Source: Chimonanthus salicifolius
Lineage: Eukaryota > Streptophyta > Magnoliopsida > Laurales > Calycanthaceae
Reading direction: 5' to 3'
DNA: 64,000 nucleotides
Assembly (NCBI GenBank): GCA_013350335.1
Contig: CM023538.1
Span: 56,898,769 to 56,962,768 of the forward strand
In this document: piece after piece, positions 34,296 through 47,450 of the stretch
How positions within the stretch are numbered: position 1 is the stretch's first letter
How the letters are laid out: each line of letters starts with the position of its first letter
Program-made: the position numbers and the translations under genes
The notes under the pieces: generated by a model
What the model was told of the DNA's origin: nothing
What the model saw: the letters and a program-made list of their open reading frames with translations, nothing else
Database searches by the model: none

Positions 34296-35855
34296 AAGCA
34301 AGAAAAGAAAAATACAAGTCACTTGTGAATATGAAGCAGTAATGTCAATCCTAGTTAGTAGTGCTTAGGAATTAGAATTCTTGTAATTGTAAATTGTACA
34401 GGAAACAGTATCATGGTCCACGATGAAAATAAAGAAACCAAGATTCAGTGAAAAAACAACAAAGGAAAACATGGAAACACAACGAGATTTGAAATATGGA
34501 GCTGTATTCAGTTGCAGGTAATTATTATCATATGTAAATACTGTTTGAAGTAATAATAAATCTAAGATCGAATGTAAGACACACGTGATATAGAGAAGAA
34601 AGCCCGACATCTCTTCTTACACTCCTCACTCAAGAATTACATGAATTCAAACTATCTTTACATTAGCAACTAAATCTAGTAATTGGTTGGTAAGTAATGT
34701 ATGACAAAATGAAAATGTTGAACAGAACAGCAACACGTGACTTCCTTAAATTTCTACAATGCAATATCCAGTAGCAGGTCAAATGTCAAAACAAAAGCCA
34801 GAAACAGATAGAAAACTGGAGATTATTACTTCCTCATAAACTGAAATATGTTTATTTCATCATACAAACGTCACATGGAGGAAATTCAGTTTTTAAAATG
34901 ACATTTTAATACTTCTTCTATAAAATCATCAAATGAAGTCATTTATTTCATAGATTTTAAAATTACATTTTAATACTTCTTATATAGAATATGCCCCTTC
35001 TATTATGGCTTTAGTGAACTGTATTACTTAAAACTAGAGACATTAAAAATGGGTGTACTCTCTTATCTTACAAAAGAAAAGAAAGAGAGTAAATGTAAAG
35101 GATGGAAATACATTAAAAAGAAAAAGACAGAATAAATTTAAACTGGTAAAGTAAGTGAGCGAGTCTGGGTGTCCAAAGTATCATTCTATACCAAAAATAG
35201 ACAGAGAGTAGATAGACCATACTGTCCAGAACAAAGGTTTCCAATAGGACTAAATGTTACTATCAAGTTTTAAAGATCCAACTTAACCTCTAAAGTTCTA
35301 CGAGATTAAACTCGTGCTATGATGAACACAATTCACACTGAAAACGTAATGAATCGAAATAAGTCCTTCATGAAAATATTCCCCATTTTGCAAAGAATGT
35401 GAATTATATAATGCACATCCACCATCCTGACAGGCCTCATAAGAAGGAAAATGAACAACAACAATCAGAGAATTCAACATTTAAAGGATCAAAATATTTC
35501 AAGCCACATCAGAACATAATTTCCATCTACCTAACTTGCCATCTTAATTATATATTATATTTTCTATTTCAGTCGCTCCATCATCGATTGGATATGGAAA
35601 AATTTGGATTTGTTGATCTGATCACATGATGTAGCTTATACACGTTAAGGGGTTGGGCTATATATGTAGCATAAAGTAATATTTTTTAACAATTAATAAA
35701 AAAAATGGCAAAACTGAATCCAATATCAAAATGATGTGTCATATGAGGATGTCAATTAGTGTAAATCAACTTCAAGGCCTGATCATTTTTCACGAACTAC
35801 ATCAGTAATTTTCAATATGATAGAGTTAAACCCAATTAGTATAGGACAAGTGTGA
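34296..35855. other. upstream region of CAF1 copy 3, non-coding
   Basis: Shares ACGTGACTTCCTTAAATTTC (34735-34754) with U5 only, against ACGTGAGTTTCTTTG in U1 and U2. No gene supported. Confidence 0.5.
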
Positions 35856-36105
35856 ATTATAGGAAAAACAAAGTTTCAGGGGCTTCAGTTTGGGCCTGGT
35901 CTTGCAGGTTCTATTTGATCTGCCTATCCCCTCTTTGGGGCCTTGTTTGGGCCACCACTGTGTCTTCCCTGGTCCAGGGTGTGGGTTTCCCACATTGTGG
36001 GCCGATTGTTTTTTCCTTTGCCTTTATCTCTGGGCTTTTTGTTGTTTATTCTTTGAATGAAATAAAACTTACCTTCGTTTAAAAAAAAAAATTAGGGAAA
36101 ACAAA
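35856..36105 (+). mobile_element. second LINE-type 3' end (U3)
   Basis: Target duplication ATTATAGGAAAAACAAA 35856-35872 and ATTAGGGAAAACAAA from 36091; A run 36081-36090. Confidence 0.7.
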
Positions 36106-36251
36106 TCAATAGCAGTAGTTTTCACCCTCACACTCTATGACAAGTTTGCATAGTAAATGCTCCCTGTTGCCATGAAAACAATTACAAAAAGGAAAAAGGA
36201 AATGCAAGACTGACCTTTGCTCTTCTTCTTCTGGGTTTTTGTTTTATTGAG

Positions 36252-36480
36252 ATTGCAGGATTTTCTCTGATACTATTAACAGGCAGATTACAGGATCTTC
36301 TCTGATACCAGTCACGGGCAGATTGGGCAGATTACAGGATCTTCTCTGATACCAGTCACGGGCAGATTGGGCAGATTGCAGGATCTTCTCTGAGACCAGT
36401 CACGGTTAATATGAAACGGAGAGAAGAGGCGGTGGAAGAAAGACGGTAAAGAAGAGGCGGTAGAAGGAGGAAGTAGCCGT
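36252..36480. repeat. minisatellite plus GA-rich repeats (U3)
   Basis: Four copies of the CAGGATCTTCTCTGA motif to 36405, one more than U1 and U2. Confidence 0.82.
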
Positions 36481-37603
36481 TAGGGTGAAGAACGAAACTA
36501 CTATTTTTGGATTTGACTTAAGAGTGTCGAGTTATTAAGACATCTACTCTAGGTCATACTTGCAAGGAAGTGGGCCCAAAGGCCCTACAAAATAAAAATA
36601 ATTATTAATATTGTTTTTAAAAATAAATATTTCATTAAAGATGTAAAATTAAATAGTTTAAATTGAATAAAAATAAATAGCTAACTTGATTTTTGTGTCA
36701 ACTATCTATTTCACTTGTTAAATTAAATAATTGAAAATATTTAAATGGATTTTTTATAATTAATATGTTAAAGATATTTAATTTAATATAACTAGACTTA
36801 AAGGACCTGATACAAGTTTAGTAAAAATTATGGACAACAATCAACATCGATTCATTATTATTTCATACTAGTTTGATAATCAACATATTAAACAAGATCT
36901 TTTCTTAAAACCTCCTATTTTTTTTATTTTTTAAAAAGAATCTCAATATTTTTATAATCTTTTTATGAAGACTTCTGATTTTTATAGTGTTTCATCAATT
37001 ATCAATCGATGTTTGAATCAGATTTTTTATGTGTCTCGCTAAGAGGTTAATCACTATATAAATTATATTATCTAATTTTAAGAAATGAGAAATCCATTAA
37101 AAAGATGAAATAAAAAATAAAGACTAATGAATTTTCTCAATTTGTTTTCCTGTCTTATATAATCTTTTAGATTTTAATCTAACATTGGCATATGTAATAT
37201 TATCACATACTATCAAAACATAAGGTCCATTAAATCAGACGATGATGGATTTTCACTTAAAATTACGTTTATTAAATTAATTTCACTGAAAATGTCGTTA
37301 TAGTGTTATGGTTAGAATATGATTTTCATTTTTTCATATTTCTAAAAAAAAATTCTGAATGTCTCACTGTATTTTATTATAATGAGAAATACTAATTTAA
37401 TTAATAATTTTGTTTTTAAAACATTCTTTCTAGTACCCCATTAGGTAGTGAGGCCCACATTCCATTGGTCTTAAGTTATTGGCCTAATTGAAGGGAGATG
37501 CTAAAAAAGTAGACAATTCTTGAGGGCTTTATTCTATTTTTAAAGGTTTTACATAATCGTTGATGAGATACCATCAATGAGGCTAATTTTCAAGCAGAAA
37601 ATA
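36481..37603. other. AT-rich block of U3 with the hAT empty site
   Basis: CATCTACTCTAGGTCATACT (36541-36560) has a single ACTCTAGG (36546-36553) where U1 carries the hAT element. The rest is AT-rich, collinear with the other units, no gene. Confidence 0.7.
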
Positions 37604-37763
37604 TTCAACTGGTTATTTTTCGCCTTAAGAAGTGAGAGGTCTCTAGTTCGAGTCTTAGTGGCCTAAACTAGGGGCGTCATGTGTGGGTGTGGGGCGCTCT
37701 CGTGAACAGTTTAGAGAGCCCTTGCCTCGTGATTCCCCTTGGCTATCAAAAAAAAAAAAAAAA
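37604..37763 (+). mobile_element. SINE-B, 5' end deleted (U3)
   Basis: Begins at TTCAACTGG; the preceding bases present in other units are missing. B box AGTTCGAGTCT (37645-37655); A-tail 37748-37763. Confidence 0.75.
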
Positions 37764-38166
37764 TAGTATGCCCGAATTTGAAATCAAATTTATTGGCCCT
37801 AAGTAGAAGAAAGTCAGGCAAATTAGGTATAAGCATAAGTAGGCCTAAAACCCAGTCCAATCCACTTAGATTGTAGCACTCGTGAAAAATGTGAGTTAAT
37901 ACGTTGCATATCGTCCACGACGTACTAGAAAAATGAAGGTCGATACGTATCACCCACAACACATCAATAAGTTTGAGCCACGAAGGCATCAAATAAACAG
38001 TCAGCCAATTAAAAGTACCAAATCCAACTGTGAATGTCAACTGTAGATAAATGATATACAATTTACGGCATTAATACAGTTTATTACACAAGGACAAGGG
38101 CACATAACTTAAAACTAGATTTTACTTCACTTTCATCTAGCTAAATCTTGTCTTTTTATTCCATTC
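37764..38166. other. U3 tail, non-coding
   Basis: Unit-end sequence between SINE-B and the small MITE. The minus-strand frame 37711-38061 overlaps the SINE and has no known domain; not called a gene. Confidence 0.5.
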
Positions 38167-38293
38167 TGTGAAAGCAGGGTATAAATCTCGGTATCGGTCA
38201 ATAAATTTCTCTCTCCTATATAGTTTTTTAAAAAAAAAACCTCCAATATCAGCCGATACTTATCATATTGGCCGATATATGAAGGTTGAAAAA

Positions 38294-38330
<37 letters not shown>

Positions 38331-38375
38331 CGGATACAATACGTAGCGGCCGATATTATCACCCGTATGCGAAAG
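38167..38375. mobile_element. small hAT-like MITE with TA expansion (U3)
   Basis: Element 38175-38367, starting CAGGGTATAAATCTCGG; the right end read inward is TACGGGTGATAATATCGG. Flanks TGTGAAAG (38167-38174) and TGCGAAAG (38368-38375) form an 8-bp target duplication with one change. Interior CGGCCGATA words match the large hAT element. A TA run of about 16 dinucleotides (about 38298-38328) is private to this copy. Confidence 0.82.
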
Positions 38376-38403
38376 TAATTAAGAAAATGCACTATTTTAA
38401 TAC

Positions 38404-39100
38404 AAAGGTGTTAATGAATTTTATTAATAACGATTAAATTTTTAATGATATCATCCTATTTTAAACCCTAATTTTTCTTTTTAAATATTTGGCTAATATT
38501 CTAAAATTTTGGCTAGGCCCATAATATCAACAATGCTGATAATAGCAAAAAAATAATAATTTAATTATTGTGTATATCTCTATCTCAAATTAGATATGAA
38601 ACTAATCTATTGATACACAAAATCGTCTGAAAGAGTCGTGTCTCAAGTAAATTTAGAGAAGGTCGAACTAACGACCTCGAATTTATTGTTAAATAGGTCT
38701 CCAAGTAGGTTGGCAAGGCCAATGCTTGTCCAAGCTCAATTATTTATTTATTTATTGGGTCTAATGTTGAGGTATGGACCTAAGGTCGGACCCAGGCATA
38801 CACACCAACAAATTCTAAGGCCTACTATTTATATTGAATTTGTTGGTATAGTTCAAGTCATATACTTGGGCCTTTAGGCAGAAATAGGGCCATCTCTAGC
38901 CCATTTATCAATCGGGCTTTATGAGGCCTCAACCTCAATCAAATGGTTCAAAATATCAGCACATGCAACGGCCCAAAGTGGTTGGTTATGAACATATGAT
39001 GGCTAGCTCATTTGCAGTTCTCTTGTTACTGAATTAGTCATGTATAGTCATCTGGCATGGAATTTATTAGTGTCTTTTAATGCATTTCGAGTCAAACGCG
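38404..39100. other. U4 head block, non-coding
   Basis: Collinear with 3334-4016; no gene. Confidence 0.5.
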
Positions 39101-39343
39101 AAACAATCAGGGTTTTTTTTTTTTTTTTTTGAGGTCCGGAGGTGTCCAGACGTCACACCCAACTAGTCCCCTGGGTATGTGAAAACTCCCCTATCCGCAC
39201 ACACCGGGTAATTCGATGGGACTTTCCCCTATACATATTCCCATGGGAAGTGGCCCTTCATTGGGGCTTCCATGTTTGAACCCAAGACCTCCCTCTCCAA
39301 ATCAACTGGGATAACCCCTTGGTGTTCCAAACAATCAGGGTTT
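39101..39343 (-). mobile_element. SINE-A with target duplications (U4)
   Basis: AAACAATCAGGGTTT at 39101-39115 and 39329-39343, identical; T run follows the left copy. Confidence 0.88.
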
Positions 39344-42300
39344 GGAAAGAAACATGCTGCCCCTGAGTGTGATATGGTCTTTGGGGTGACATTCAGTAGG
39401 CCTTGTTCATGTAGAACTCTCTTTTGACAAAAATGTTCTATGTTGGGTACTTCATTTAAGTGTCCAATTTGATCACTTTGATTTCTTGAAAAAAATCTGA
39501 GTATCACATGGCTCTATTTGCTTAATGATAGCGCCCAACCTGTGTATAATATAACCTCTGTTATGTTACCAGTTAAGCTTTAAAGAGAACAAAAGTGAAG
39601 CCACGCATTTCTGTACAACATTATCATGCACAGAAGCAAAAAAAACTAGTTAACAAATGGGATCATTTATATATCCATTGAAGCATGCAGTACAACTACT
39701 GCGACAAAGGCCAGCCCATTAAGTGGAGTGACTAAAGTCCTTGATAAGTCCCTAAATCTCCCCCTTCACATCCAATGTGAGACTTGTTTGCTTCCCCAAC
39801 AAAGTTTACCTCATATACACAGAGCTTCTGAGAAGCTATCTGATGCCAATTTCTTGTAAACCAAGCAACTAATAATACGTTGAAAGCATCAACCAGACAC
39901 CCTCAAAGTAGGATGAAGAGAAAACTATTCACAAGTATTTTCATGGAATATACTAACCGCGGGTACTTAACTAACAAGGCAATAAAGATTTCCACTGTTT
40001 GCTGCTCTGTAGTCATTTGGCTGTATTTTATGCTTGTAGTCTCAGATTCTCTAAGTGTTTGTCAGGTGCCTTCACAGTGCAATTTCAGGTGTAGAGTGTG
40101 AGACCTCTCTTTTTCTCCTCTTCCTTGTTTTGATCTCTGAAATGGCAATTTCCAGGCTACTTCCCGCAAAATATGTTAAAACTCTAGATGCAAGTGGTTC
40201 ACTGAGGACTTCAGTAACCAATGTTGACAACAGTCGGCATTCCTAGGATATTGTACCAATAGAAAGTTAAGACATTAGGATGCCCAAGCCATACTTTTGA
40301 AGTTGGACAAATGGCCGGCACGGTGCAATCTACTTAATGAATTGTCTATAAACCGTAGACTGCAAATTGCAAGTCCAACTGTTGTTAGTGCAACAAAGGC
40401 TCACTCAACTCCACCTGAATGAATCTAGAACAGTTTGAGTGATACAAGATTTTCTTCATTTTTTCTGTTTGGTTCAAAAATAGAGTATACAAGGGGAGAA
40501 ATAAGAATCAACTCTCTGTTCAAGACAACCATTCAAAACATTGGCCATTGAAATGCTTGGCAACACCGTGATGAGACGCAACCCATAACCATCTTCCTCA
40601 GTTTCCATCTTTCTATGGATCAGGTTCTTAGCTCATAAGCTTTAAAACTTGAAATGAGTCAGTGTCAGTTGACTCAGTTGAATTTTGTTCGAGTGTTCTA
40701 TGAAAAACATGAAAAGACTTGTCAAGTTACTCAATTCAGTTTGATTTTTAACTGAGTATGAATTCTAATCCTACCTTCGGTTTCAAGAATAAGCCAAAAA
40801 TGGAATAAAATGGACTAAATGAACTCAAACCTGGCCTAAATCAAAGTGTATCCAACACATTCCATTTCATTGTAAGATGGTTCACAACAGATTGATGTCA
40901 AATTTCTCACTCAACCCTTAAATTGAAGTACAGGCTGAATTTAAAAAATAATTGCGGGTAGCTCTCAAGTCATTTAGAGGATGTGATTGAAAAATGAACA
41001 TCAATTTCTGTGAACCAGGTCACAAATATTTTTCATCCACTTGTGAGGCTCAGATGGCAAAGGCTTGCTTTATCAGCATTGGTTCTTATGGAGATCAAGG
41101 ACACATTCAATGTCTAAGTTGGGAGGCCATCTGATGAGGAGATAGGCTTGAGTCATTAGTATCGACCCCACACATGGATCGAGATATATATGGGAAATGC
41201 AAAATGGTCAAAAAGACTCACCTTCAACTCAAGCAGAACTGAGTTCACGTTGAGCTAAGTCTAATGTAAAATTGCTAGGAAGTACTAAATCTAGTCAAGT
41301 TACCATTCTTCACGGTTTGTAATCATAATTCAGACTGCTTCACATGCACATTTACATACATTTGCCTTGGAAGTGTCATACATAAATTTATTTACATTTG
41401 ATACTAACTTTTGGACTCGAAACTTAGCCAACAAAAAAGCGCCATATAGTCTAAACATCTATTACAAACATGAAAAGTCTCATGTTGGGTACAAAATCTA
41501 ACTCTGAAAAGTCTTCTACTGCTTTAGATTCTTGTTCAAAGTATAATTGTCACTGAAGGACATTCTTGGCTCTGCACTCCTCCCATGATCATAATCTGAT
41601 CCATGGATCCTTACCCATCAAATCTTCACACTAGCTTTTGATGAAAATGAGTATGGGAAACTGTCTAAATTCACATACCTTCTAATCATTTTCCTTTCTA
41701 TCTGAAAAGAAGTCTTATCATATTGGTCACTGTATTAAAGAGCAAATTTCTGCAGAGAAGAAAAGAGTCAAATGAAAATGAAATATTGATCCATTACAAT
41801 TGAATCATTCTCTTGGCTCTACTCTTTATCCATAATTTTCAGCAATTTACAAACTTTACTACCTCTGGCTTGTAACTGTTAGATAATGCAAATGAAAATT
41901 TGAAGAATGAATTGCTTAGGCATGTATCTTGAATCTCCACACTATATGCATTCAAACTCTTTTGATTTCTTATTTTTCATTGGCTCGCCTTACATGCTTT
42001 GATTGATTAAATGGTTGTGAATGACCCATATAATAATGTGGCTTGTATGGTAAATGACTTGACTAGGATATTTGCTTTCTACATCACTCCTGAATGGTTT
42101 AATTGAATACCCTCAAGTATAATATGTGCCTTTGCATCTTGACTTGAATCCCTTACTTCTATGAACCTTTGAATTCTGAAAAGCCTTATATTGTGCTTGG
42201 TTAGACTACATGCCTTCTAAAATCAGCGCCCTGGAACTGAATGATGATTGTCTCTTAAAGATTATTGCAATTATATGAACCTTACTGAAATTTGGTGGAA

Positions 42301-43374
42301 CATCAAAGGAAGAAGTGCAGCAACTCTGTTTTATTGTTTGATAAACTGGAAATCTCTATGTTGTCAGTATTCTTAACCTCTAACGATGCATATTGATCCA
42401 TCAAAATTGAATCATACTCTTAGAGCTCTACTTACAGATCATGATTCTCTCCAAGATAAGTGTCTGCTCCAACACATGAACCAAAACACTTCATCATGAT
42501 GTTGAGAGGCAAACTGTCCTTCTCAATGTCTCCATCATGATTCTATTTTGTGGGACATATAAACTCATTACATGTGTCTTGCCCAAATCGCAATCACATA
42601 CTTCACACTTGTCATCCTAATCTTTTGTCCTTGCATGTAAATTTGTGACTAATCATTATGGACAAGTCTGACTCTGCTTCGCTTAAAATGTGGATACCCT
42701 TGAAAAGGTTCTGTTGATACAGTCTGTCTCTTAAGTATGAAATTAGGGGCAAAATGTAATTGGCACTACATTTAGTGAAAATATACTTGGGAAACTGCCT
42801 ACAAAACTAGCTTCGTGATCATGATCTTTTTCAAATTCTGAAACTTGGACCAATGCACTTCACTGTGATTAAAAGCTAATGGCTATTATTAAACTGGTTC
42901 AATGATGTTTTGAGGTAACTATTCATCATACTATCTTGGTCATAATTCTGTTTTTGTGGGACATATATCCTTTCTATGCATCTTGCCATATCCTATCCTT
43001 GTAGTCCCTGACTTTTTGCCCTTGAATTCTAGCGTGTTATCATGTCTGAAGGACATATTTGGCTCCGTATCACACTGAATCCTGTGGAAATGACATTTGA
43101 TCATTTCCCTTTTAATTTTTCAGAGTCTGTTACATCCTTCTTGTCACATTGTTACCAAAGTTTACAGTTTGATAATTCCTCATGACTTCTACTTTCTTGT
43201 TTCTGCAGTTGTCAAGGGCATTGGACTCCAAACTGCAGCATTATGTGATTTCTTGCCTCAAGGACTGATGTTGGGGACTATTTAAGTTAGGGACTTCTTG
43301 TTCTTTTCTTTTTTAACTATGTTCCAACCGGTAAAAACCCAAAATCCAGTTGAATTTTATCGGTTTTTCACCAC
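39344..43374. other. U4 non-coding block
   Basis: Collinear with 4252-8228 and without the U2/U3 deletions. Contains the 34-codon frame (40142-40246) and acceptor-like fragment (43204-43285). No gene supported. Confidence 0.6.
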
Positions 43375-43605
43375 TGTGCTAGTTTCTGATTGAATCACTT
43401 ATGGTTGTTAACTGCTAAGCTAGCTTGTTGAAAAGCAGTAAAAAATTGCTAGGGAATGTGGTATGATTGTATTAGATACTGCTAGGGAATGTGCTAGTTT
43501 CTGATTGAATCACTTATGGTTGTTAACTGCTAAGCTAGCTTGTTGAAAAGCATGTAAAAAATTGCTAGGGAATGTGGTATGATTGTATTAGATATTGTTA
43601 CTGAA
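43375..43605. repeat. 115-bp tandem duplication (U4)
   Basis: TGTGCTAGTTTCTGATTG at 43375 and 43490. Confidence 0.9.
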
Positions 43606-43770
43606 TTAGTCATGTACACTCATCTGGCATGGAATTTATTAGCATTTTTTAATGCATTTCGAATCGAACGCGTAACAATCAGGGTTTGGAAACAAAGATG
43701 CTGACCCTGAGTGTGATACAGTCTTTGGGGTGCGATCTTGTGACATTCAGTATGCTTTGTTCATGTATAT
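43597..43770. repeat. SINE-free paralogue of SINE-A target (U4)
   Basis: Uninterrupted AACAATCAGGGTTT at 43674-43687. Confidence 0.85.
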
Positions 43771-43916
43771 CAATCAATGCAGGTTTGACAGCTCCACAAA
43801 GTGGCTAATCTCAGTTTCATTGCAATGTACCAACCAACAAAAGCTTTTGATTTACTATTTGAAAAACAAATGAATAATACATCAAGAAAAGTACAACATG
43901 TCACTAGTGGTGACCC

Positions 43917-44552
43917 TTTTTTTTTTTTTTTTGAAACACTAACCACTGGATTTTATTAATAACGGAAAAGAGTACATAAGAAGGATCTGAGTATTAGAGG
44001 AATATACTCAGAACAAAGAAGAAGAACACATATAGACATAGAAAAATTAAAAATAAAAGAAAAGATACAGCAAAATGTCATCCCAAACTAAAACCAAAAG
44101 AGGGTCCGAACCCCCTAACTCCCGAGGTTGGTGGGAGTGAAGGATTCCACCACCGGAGAGTGAAGATGAAGACCAGTTTTCGCCAAGAAATCCACCACAC
44201 ACTTAGCTGAACGAGGAGTATGAATGAAGGAGATGTTACCCATATTGCACAAGCTCCAAATATCCCTAGCAATACCGACCAACCTCCACCGGGGGAATTT
44301 CCTATTACTAGCCCAGGAGATAGCGTTAGTTGAGTCACCTTCGATAATAAGATTTCCTCTCCTAAACCTTGACCAGATCTGAAGTGCTTTCCTAATTGCC
44401 CTTAGTTCACCTTGAATTGCAACAATGAGTGGAAAGCGCGAACAAGGATGCTTATTGAAAAATCCAGAGCATTCTTTTGAGAATAAGTGAATCGGAGGCC
44501 TCATTATGTTGGAATTGAGATGCGTCAAAGGGGGCATATGACAATATCCACT
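43917..44552 (-). mobile_element. LINE 3' end with RNase H tail (U4)
   Basis: A-tail as T run 43917-43932, longer than in U1-U3; same RNase H segment, 3' untranslated region and AATAAA. Confidence 0.8.
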
Positions 44553-45374
44553 GTTGAAACCAGGATGCTGTAACGTGTTGCTTGCAACCCTCCTTATCTT
44601 GGAATCGATGCTGTACAGGCATCCATCAACCACATTCTCATCAAATTTGAATCTTCTTTTCATCTCTGCAAAGACAGCTGCAGTCAATAAGCTGTCAGAA
44701 CCTGCTTGATGGCTCTCTCCATGTCGCTCTACCTTCAAAATTGTCGCCAAGCGCTCAAGCCCGAGCTCCCCACCCATCAAGCCTTCATATGACTTAGCAA
44801 TGTGCTTTACATCAAAGACATGATGCAGCTGAGTTCCAATCATATATAGAAAGTCCTCAATCGAACTGGGGAGAGTTGAATCTGACAAGACCTTTGCAAT
44901 GTAGGCCAAATCATAGAGCCCATGAAATGTCACCCACCGAAATCGCACACATGCCACCAAATTCTTCAGGAGCATTGCAAAGGTGTTCGAATCAATGCCA
45001 TCATTGATATTTTTATTGAAGTCGATGCCATGACAGCAAAGTAATTCGATTGACTTTGGCGAATGTAGATCATGTGCAGGGTTAAAGTCACTAAGATGAA
45101 ACTGCCATGCACAACCAGGATAAGGAGTATCGCCACGTTCGTCAAAGAATGTCAACCCCACTTGGATCAACTTTGTGTTATTGACATTGTAAGCAAGATT
45201 TTGGTAACGAACGTCCTGTGGTGCATACCGAGGTGTGTTGATAAGAAATCCTGGAAACTCTGTATCGACAGCAACATAGTTGTGCTTCTGAATGATCTTG
45301 AAAATCAGTCTAGACTCCTCAGAAAAATTATCTTTCCACACATTGCGTATCCCTTCTGAATTATTTTTCATCAT
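44115..45374 (-). CDS. CAF1: CAF1-type deadenylase fused to LINE RNase H tail, copy 4
   Basis: 419 residues from the first ATG; the frame is open 23 codons further but only to a TTG. DEDDh residues D37, E39, D155, H222 and D227 are intact. Shares D165, S166, T267 and I317 with copy 5, so these two form the closest pair. R362 is private. The RNase H tail is complete to the same stop as copies 1-3, with E323, D347 and D395 but no first Asp. It is the intact reference for the 25-bp segment (44291-44315) missing from copy 5. Poly(A)-shortening role inferred from the CAF1 family. Confidence 0.9.
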   Translation of the reverse strand: MMKNNSEGIRNVWKDNFSEESRLIFKIIQKHNYVAVDTEFPGFLINTPRYAPQDVRYQNLAYNVNNTKLIQVGLTFFDERGDTPYPGCAWQFHLSDFNPAHDLHSPKSIELLCCHGIDFNKNINDGIDSNTFAMLLKNLVACVRFRWVTFHGLYDLAYIAKVLSDSTLPSSIEDFLYMIGTQLHHVFDVKHIAKSYEGLMGGELGLERLATILKVERHGESHQAGSDSLLTAAVFAEMKRRFKFDENVVDGCLYSIDSKIRRVASNTLQHPGFNSGYCHMPPLTHLNSNIMRPPIHLFSKECSGFFNKHPCSRFPLIVAIQGELRAIRKALQIWSRFRRGNLIIEGDSTNAISWASNRKFPRWRLVGIARDIWSLCNMGNISFIHTPRSAKCVVDFLAKTGLHLHSPVVESFTPTNLGS

Positions 45375-45478
45375 GTTCACCTTAATCTCCTTCTTCTTCT
45401 TGGAATTTACCAGCGACGAACGAAAAAGACCCCTGTAAATCAATGCGTTTAGGTGTGAGCGCAGGAGCAGAGAATGGA

Positions 45479-45493
45479 GATATATTTATAAGG
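45479..45493 (-). promoter_or_regulatory. TATA box of CAF1 copy 4
   Basis: Minus-strand TATAAATATA (45481-45490), same spacing as the others. Confidence 0.6.
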
Positions 45494-47055
45494 AAGCAAG
45501 AAAAGAAAAATACAAGTCACTTGTGAATATGAAGCAGTAATGACAATCCTAGGTAGTAGTGCTTAGGAATTAGAATTCTTGTAATTGTAAATTGTACAGG
45601 AAACAGTATCGTGGTCCACGATGAAAATAAAGAAACCAAGATTCAGTGAATAAACAACAAAGGAAAACATGGAAACACAATGAGATTTGAAATATGGAGC
45701 TATATTCAGTTGCAGGTAATTATTATCATATGTAATTACTGTTTGAAGTAATAATAAATCTAAGATCGAATGTAAGATACACGTGATATAGAGAAGAAAG
45801 CCCAAAATCTCTTCTTACACTCCCCACTCAAGAATTACATGAATTCAAACTATCTTTACATCAGCAACTAAATCTAGTAATTGGTTGGTAAGTAATGTAT
45901 GACAAAATGAAAATGTTGAACATAACAGCAACACGTGTGTTTCTTAGAGATTTCTACAATGCAATATCCAGTAGCAGGTCAAATCTCAAAACAAAAGCCA
46001 GAAACAGATAGAAAACTGGAGATTATTACTTCCTCATAAACTGAAATATGTTTATTTCATCATACAAACATCACATGGAGGAAATTCAGTTTTTAAAATG
46101 ACATTTTAATACTTCTTCTATAAAATCATCAAATGAAGTCATTTATTTCATAGATTTTAAAATTACATTTTAATACTTCTTATAAGAATATGCCCCTTCT
46201 ATTATGGCTTTAGTGAACTGTATTACTTAAAACTGGAGACATTAAAAATGGGTGTACTCTCTTATCTTACAAAAGAAAAGAAAGAGAGAAAATGTAAAGG
46301 ATGGAAATAAATTAAAAAGAAAAAGACAGAATAAATCTGAACTGGTAAAGTAAGTGAGCGAGTCTGGGTGTCCAAAGTACCATTCTATACCAAAAATAGA
46401 CAGAGAGTAGATAGACCATACTGTCCAGAACAAAGGTTTCCAATAGGACTAAATGTTACTATCAAGTTTTAAAGATCCAACTTAACCTCTAAAGTTCTAC
46501 GAGATTAAACTCGTGCTATGATGAACACAATTCACACTGAAAACGTAATGAATCGAAATAAGTCCTTCATGAAAATATTCCCCATTTTGCAAAGAATGTG
46601 AATTATATAATGCACATCCACCATCCTGACAGGCCTCATAAGAAGGAAAATGAACAACAACAATCAGAGAATTCAACATTTAAAGGATCAAAATATTTCA
46701 AACCACATCAGAACATAATTTCCATCTACCTAACTTGCCATCTTAATTATATATTATATTTTCTATTTCAGTCACTCCATCATCGATTGGATATGGAAAA
46801 ATTTGGATTTGTTGATCTGATCACATGATGTAGCTTATACACGTTAAGGGGTTGGGCTATATATGTAGCATAAAGTAATATTTTTTAACAATTAATAAAA
46901 AAAATGGCAAAACTGAATCCAAATATCAAAATGATGTGTCATATGAGGATGTCAATTAGTGTAAATAAACTTCAAGGCCTGATCATTTTTCACGAACTAC
47001 ATCAGTAATTTTCAATATGATAGAGTTAAACCCAATTAGTATAGGACAAGTGTGA
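45494..47055. other. upstream region of CAF1 copy 4, non-coding
   Basis: Collinear with the other units with private substitutions; no gene supported. Confidence 0.5.
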
Positions 47056-47305
47056 ATTATAGGAAAAACAAAGTTTCAGGGGCTTCGGTTTGGGCCTGGT
47101 CTTGCAGGTTCTCTTTGATCTGCCTATCCCCTCTTTGGGGCCTTGTTTGGGCCACCACTGTGTCTTCCCTGGTACAGGGTGTGGGTTTCCCACATTGTGG
47201 GCCGATTGTTTTTTCCTTTGCCTATATCTCTGGGCTTTTTGTTGTTTATTCTTTGAATGAAATAAAACTTACCTTCGTTCAAAAAAAAAAATTAGGGAAA
47301 ACAAA
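47056..47305 (+). mobile_element. second LINE-type 3' end (U4)
   Basis: Target duplication 47056-47072 and from 47291; A run 47281-47290. Confidence 0.7.
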
Positions 47306-47450
47306 TCAATAGCAGTAGTTTTCACCCTCACACTCTATGACAAGTTTGCATGGTAAATGCTCCCTTTTGCCATGAAAACATTACAAAAAGGAAAAAGGAA
47401 ATGCAAGACTGACCTTTGCTCTTCTTCTTCTGGGTTTTTGTTTTATTGAG

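Larger units (their letters stand above)
29111..38403. repeat. tandem unit U3 (starts internally)
   Basis: Begins at the equivalent of 17701, so the unit head and SINE-A are absent, then is complete to the unit end. The left part is nearly identical to U2; the part upstream of CAF1 is closest to U5. Confidence 0.9.

Noticed and set aside
37711..38061. 116-codon minus-strand frame at the U3 end (with relatives at 48916 and 59808)
   Set aside because: Overlaps the SINE-B tail, differs in length and start between units, and has no domain.
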